Positions 63,794 to 64,000 of a stretch of DNA of 64,000 nucleotides are shown piece after piece. The notes under the pieces were generated by a model. The model did no database searches and was not told the origin of the DNA. It saw only the letters and a list, made by a program, of their open reading frames with translations. A program made the translations under genes and the position numbers. The number at the start of each line of letters is the position of its first letter. The first letter of the stretch is position 1. Source of the DNA: Ruminococcus sp. AF41-9 (GTDB lineage: Bacteria; Bacillota; Clostridia; Lachnospirales; Lachnospiraceae); assembly GCF_003477525.1 (NCBI RefSeq), contig NZ_QUDO01000020.1:1-64000 (forward strand), read 5' to 3'.

Positions 63794-64000
63794 ATGAGAA
63801 ATTTATTTGTAAAAACGGCATTAGTATTGTGTACGACAATAATATTTCTTCCAGCTACCGTTTTTGCCACAGAGCCTCAAAACACGGAGATTACATCTGC
63901 TGAAGAAGGATTTACGGACTCAGATCCGTCCGTATCTTATGAGAATGACAACTCGTTAACCCTTGATAAAAAAGAGGATGATTCTACGAGTACCGAACCT
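63794..64000 (+). CDS. Secreted protein, cut by the window end
   Basis: An ATG after CTGCCTGATA opens a frame with a signal peptide (FVKTALVLCTTIIFLPATVF, cleavage near FAT) followed by an acidic Ser/Asp/Glu-rich stretch that continues beyond the window. It is three bases after the ATPase stop, so it belongs to the operon. Confidence 0.65.
   Translation, partial: MRNLFVKTALVLCTTIIFLPATVFATEPQNTEITSAEEGFTDSDPSVSYENDNSLTLDKKEDDSTSTEP

Overview
The window looks like chromosome from a gut Lachnospiraceae-type Firmicute (Blautia/Ruminococcus/Dorea-like; genus not determinable from sequence alone). The base composition is low-GC, AGGAGG-like ribosome sites are common, TTG/GTG starts are frequent, and the families are typical of that group: DUF1848, DUF5697, DUF6100, DUF6017, DUF6034, DUF4179 anti-sigma factors and M56/BlaI pairs. 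Most of it is accessory DNA made of conjugative-element fragments, insertion-sequence debris and broken metabolic genes. No rRNA, tRNA or CRISPR array was seen.

Layout. 0-1.4 kb holds IS remnants and a truncated YobI-type NTPase. About 2.4-24.3 kb is the backbone of an integrative conjugative element or integrated plasmid. It carries a ParM/ParR-like segregation pair, sigma-like small regulators, an XRE repressor with flanking operator repeats, and a type IV secretion operon: VirB2-like pilin, VirB6-like channel with a long acidic tail, SLT/C39-like cell-wall hydrolase, PrgI and VirB4. These are followed by DUF5697, DUF6100, a DUF6017 replication-type protein, VirD4 coupling protein and a MNT/HEPN toxin-antitoxin pair. 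Both motor ATPases are interrupted as read: VirB4 by a one-base frameshift and VirD4 by an in-frame TGA. No relaxase was recognised in this block. 24.4-28.0 kb is a more GC-rich fragment of a second, Tn1549/Tn4451-like element on the minus strand: serine-recombinase tail, HTH and sigma genes, with a blaI-blaR1 pair. A DDE insertion sequence follows.

29.8-42.5 kb contains a lipoprotein, a secreted protein, two ECF sigma/DUF4179 anti-sigma modules, asparagine synthetase, a GH20-like remnant, an unassigned three-gene membrane operon, an XRE regulator and a signal peptidase. 42.6-46.1 kb is another Tn1549-like fragment (RepA-like HTH, DUF3847, MerR-TipAS, MobA/L relaxase). Its relaxase is joined in frame to an FtsX-type ABC permease, making a 1,017-residue chimera. 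47.9-52.8 kb holds a PadR/SEDS-like pair, a frameshifted AraC regulator, a group II intron tail fused to a GH95 fucosidase tail, and a free-standing structured RNA with its own promoter and terminator. 53-56.5 kb has a third sigma/anti-sigma module, with a stop in the sigma gene, next to an L,D-transpeptidase. 56.8-57.7 kb is kinase and GH20 debris. 57.8-64 kb is a two-component/lipoprotein/ABC-2 transporter operon.

At least seven genes carry a single frameshift and three carry an in-frame stop, some in otherwise well-preserved operons. Real decay and base-level assembly error cannot be separated from the sequence alone, so affected genes are flagged individually.
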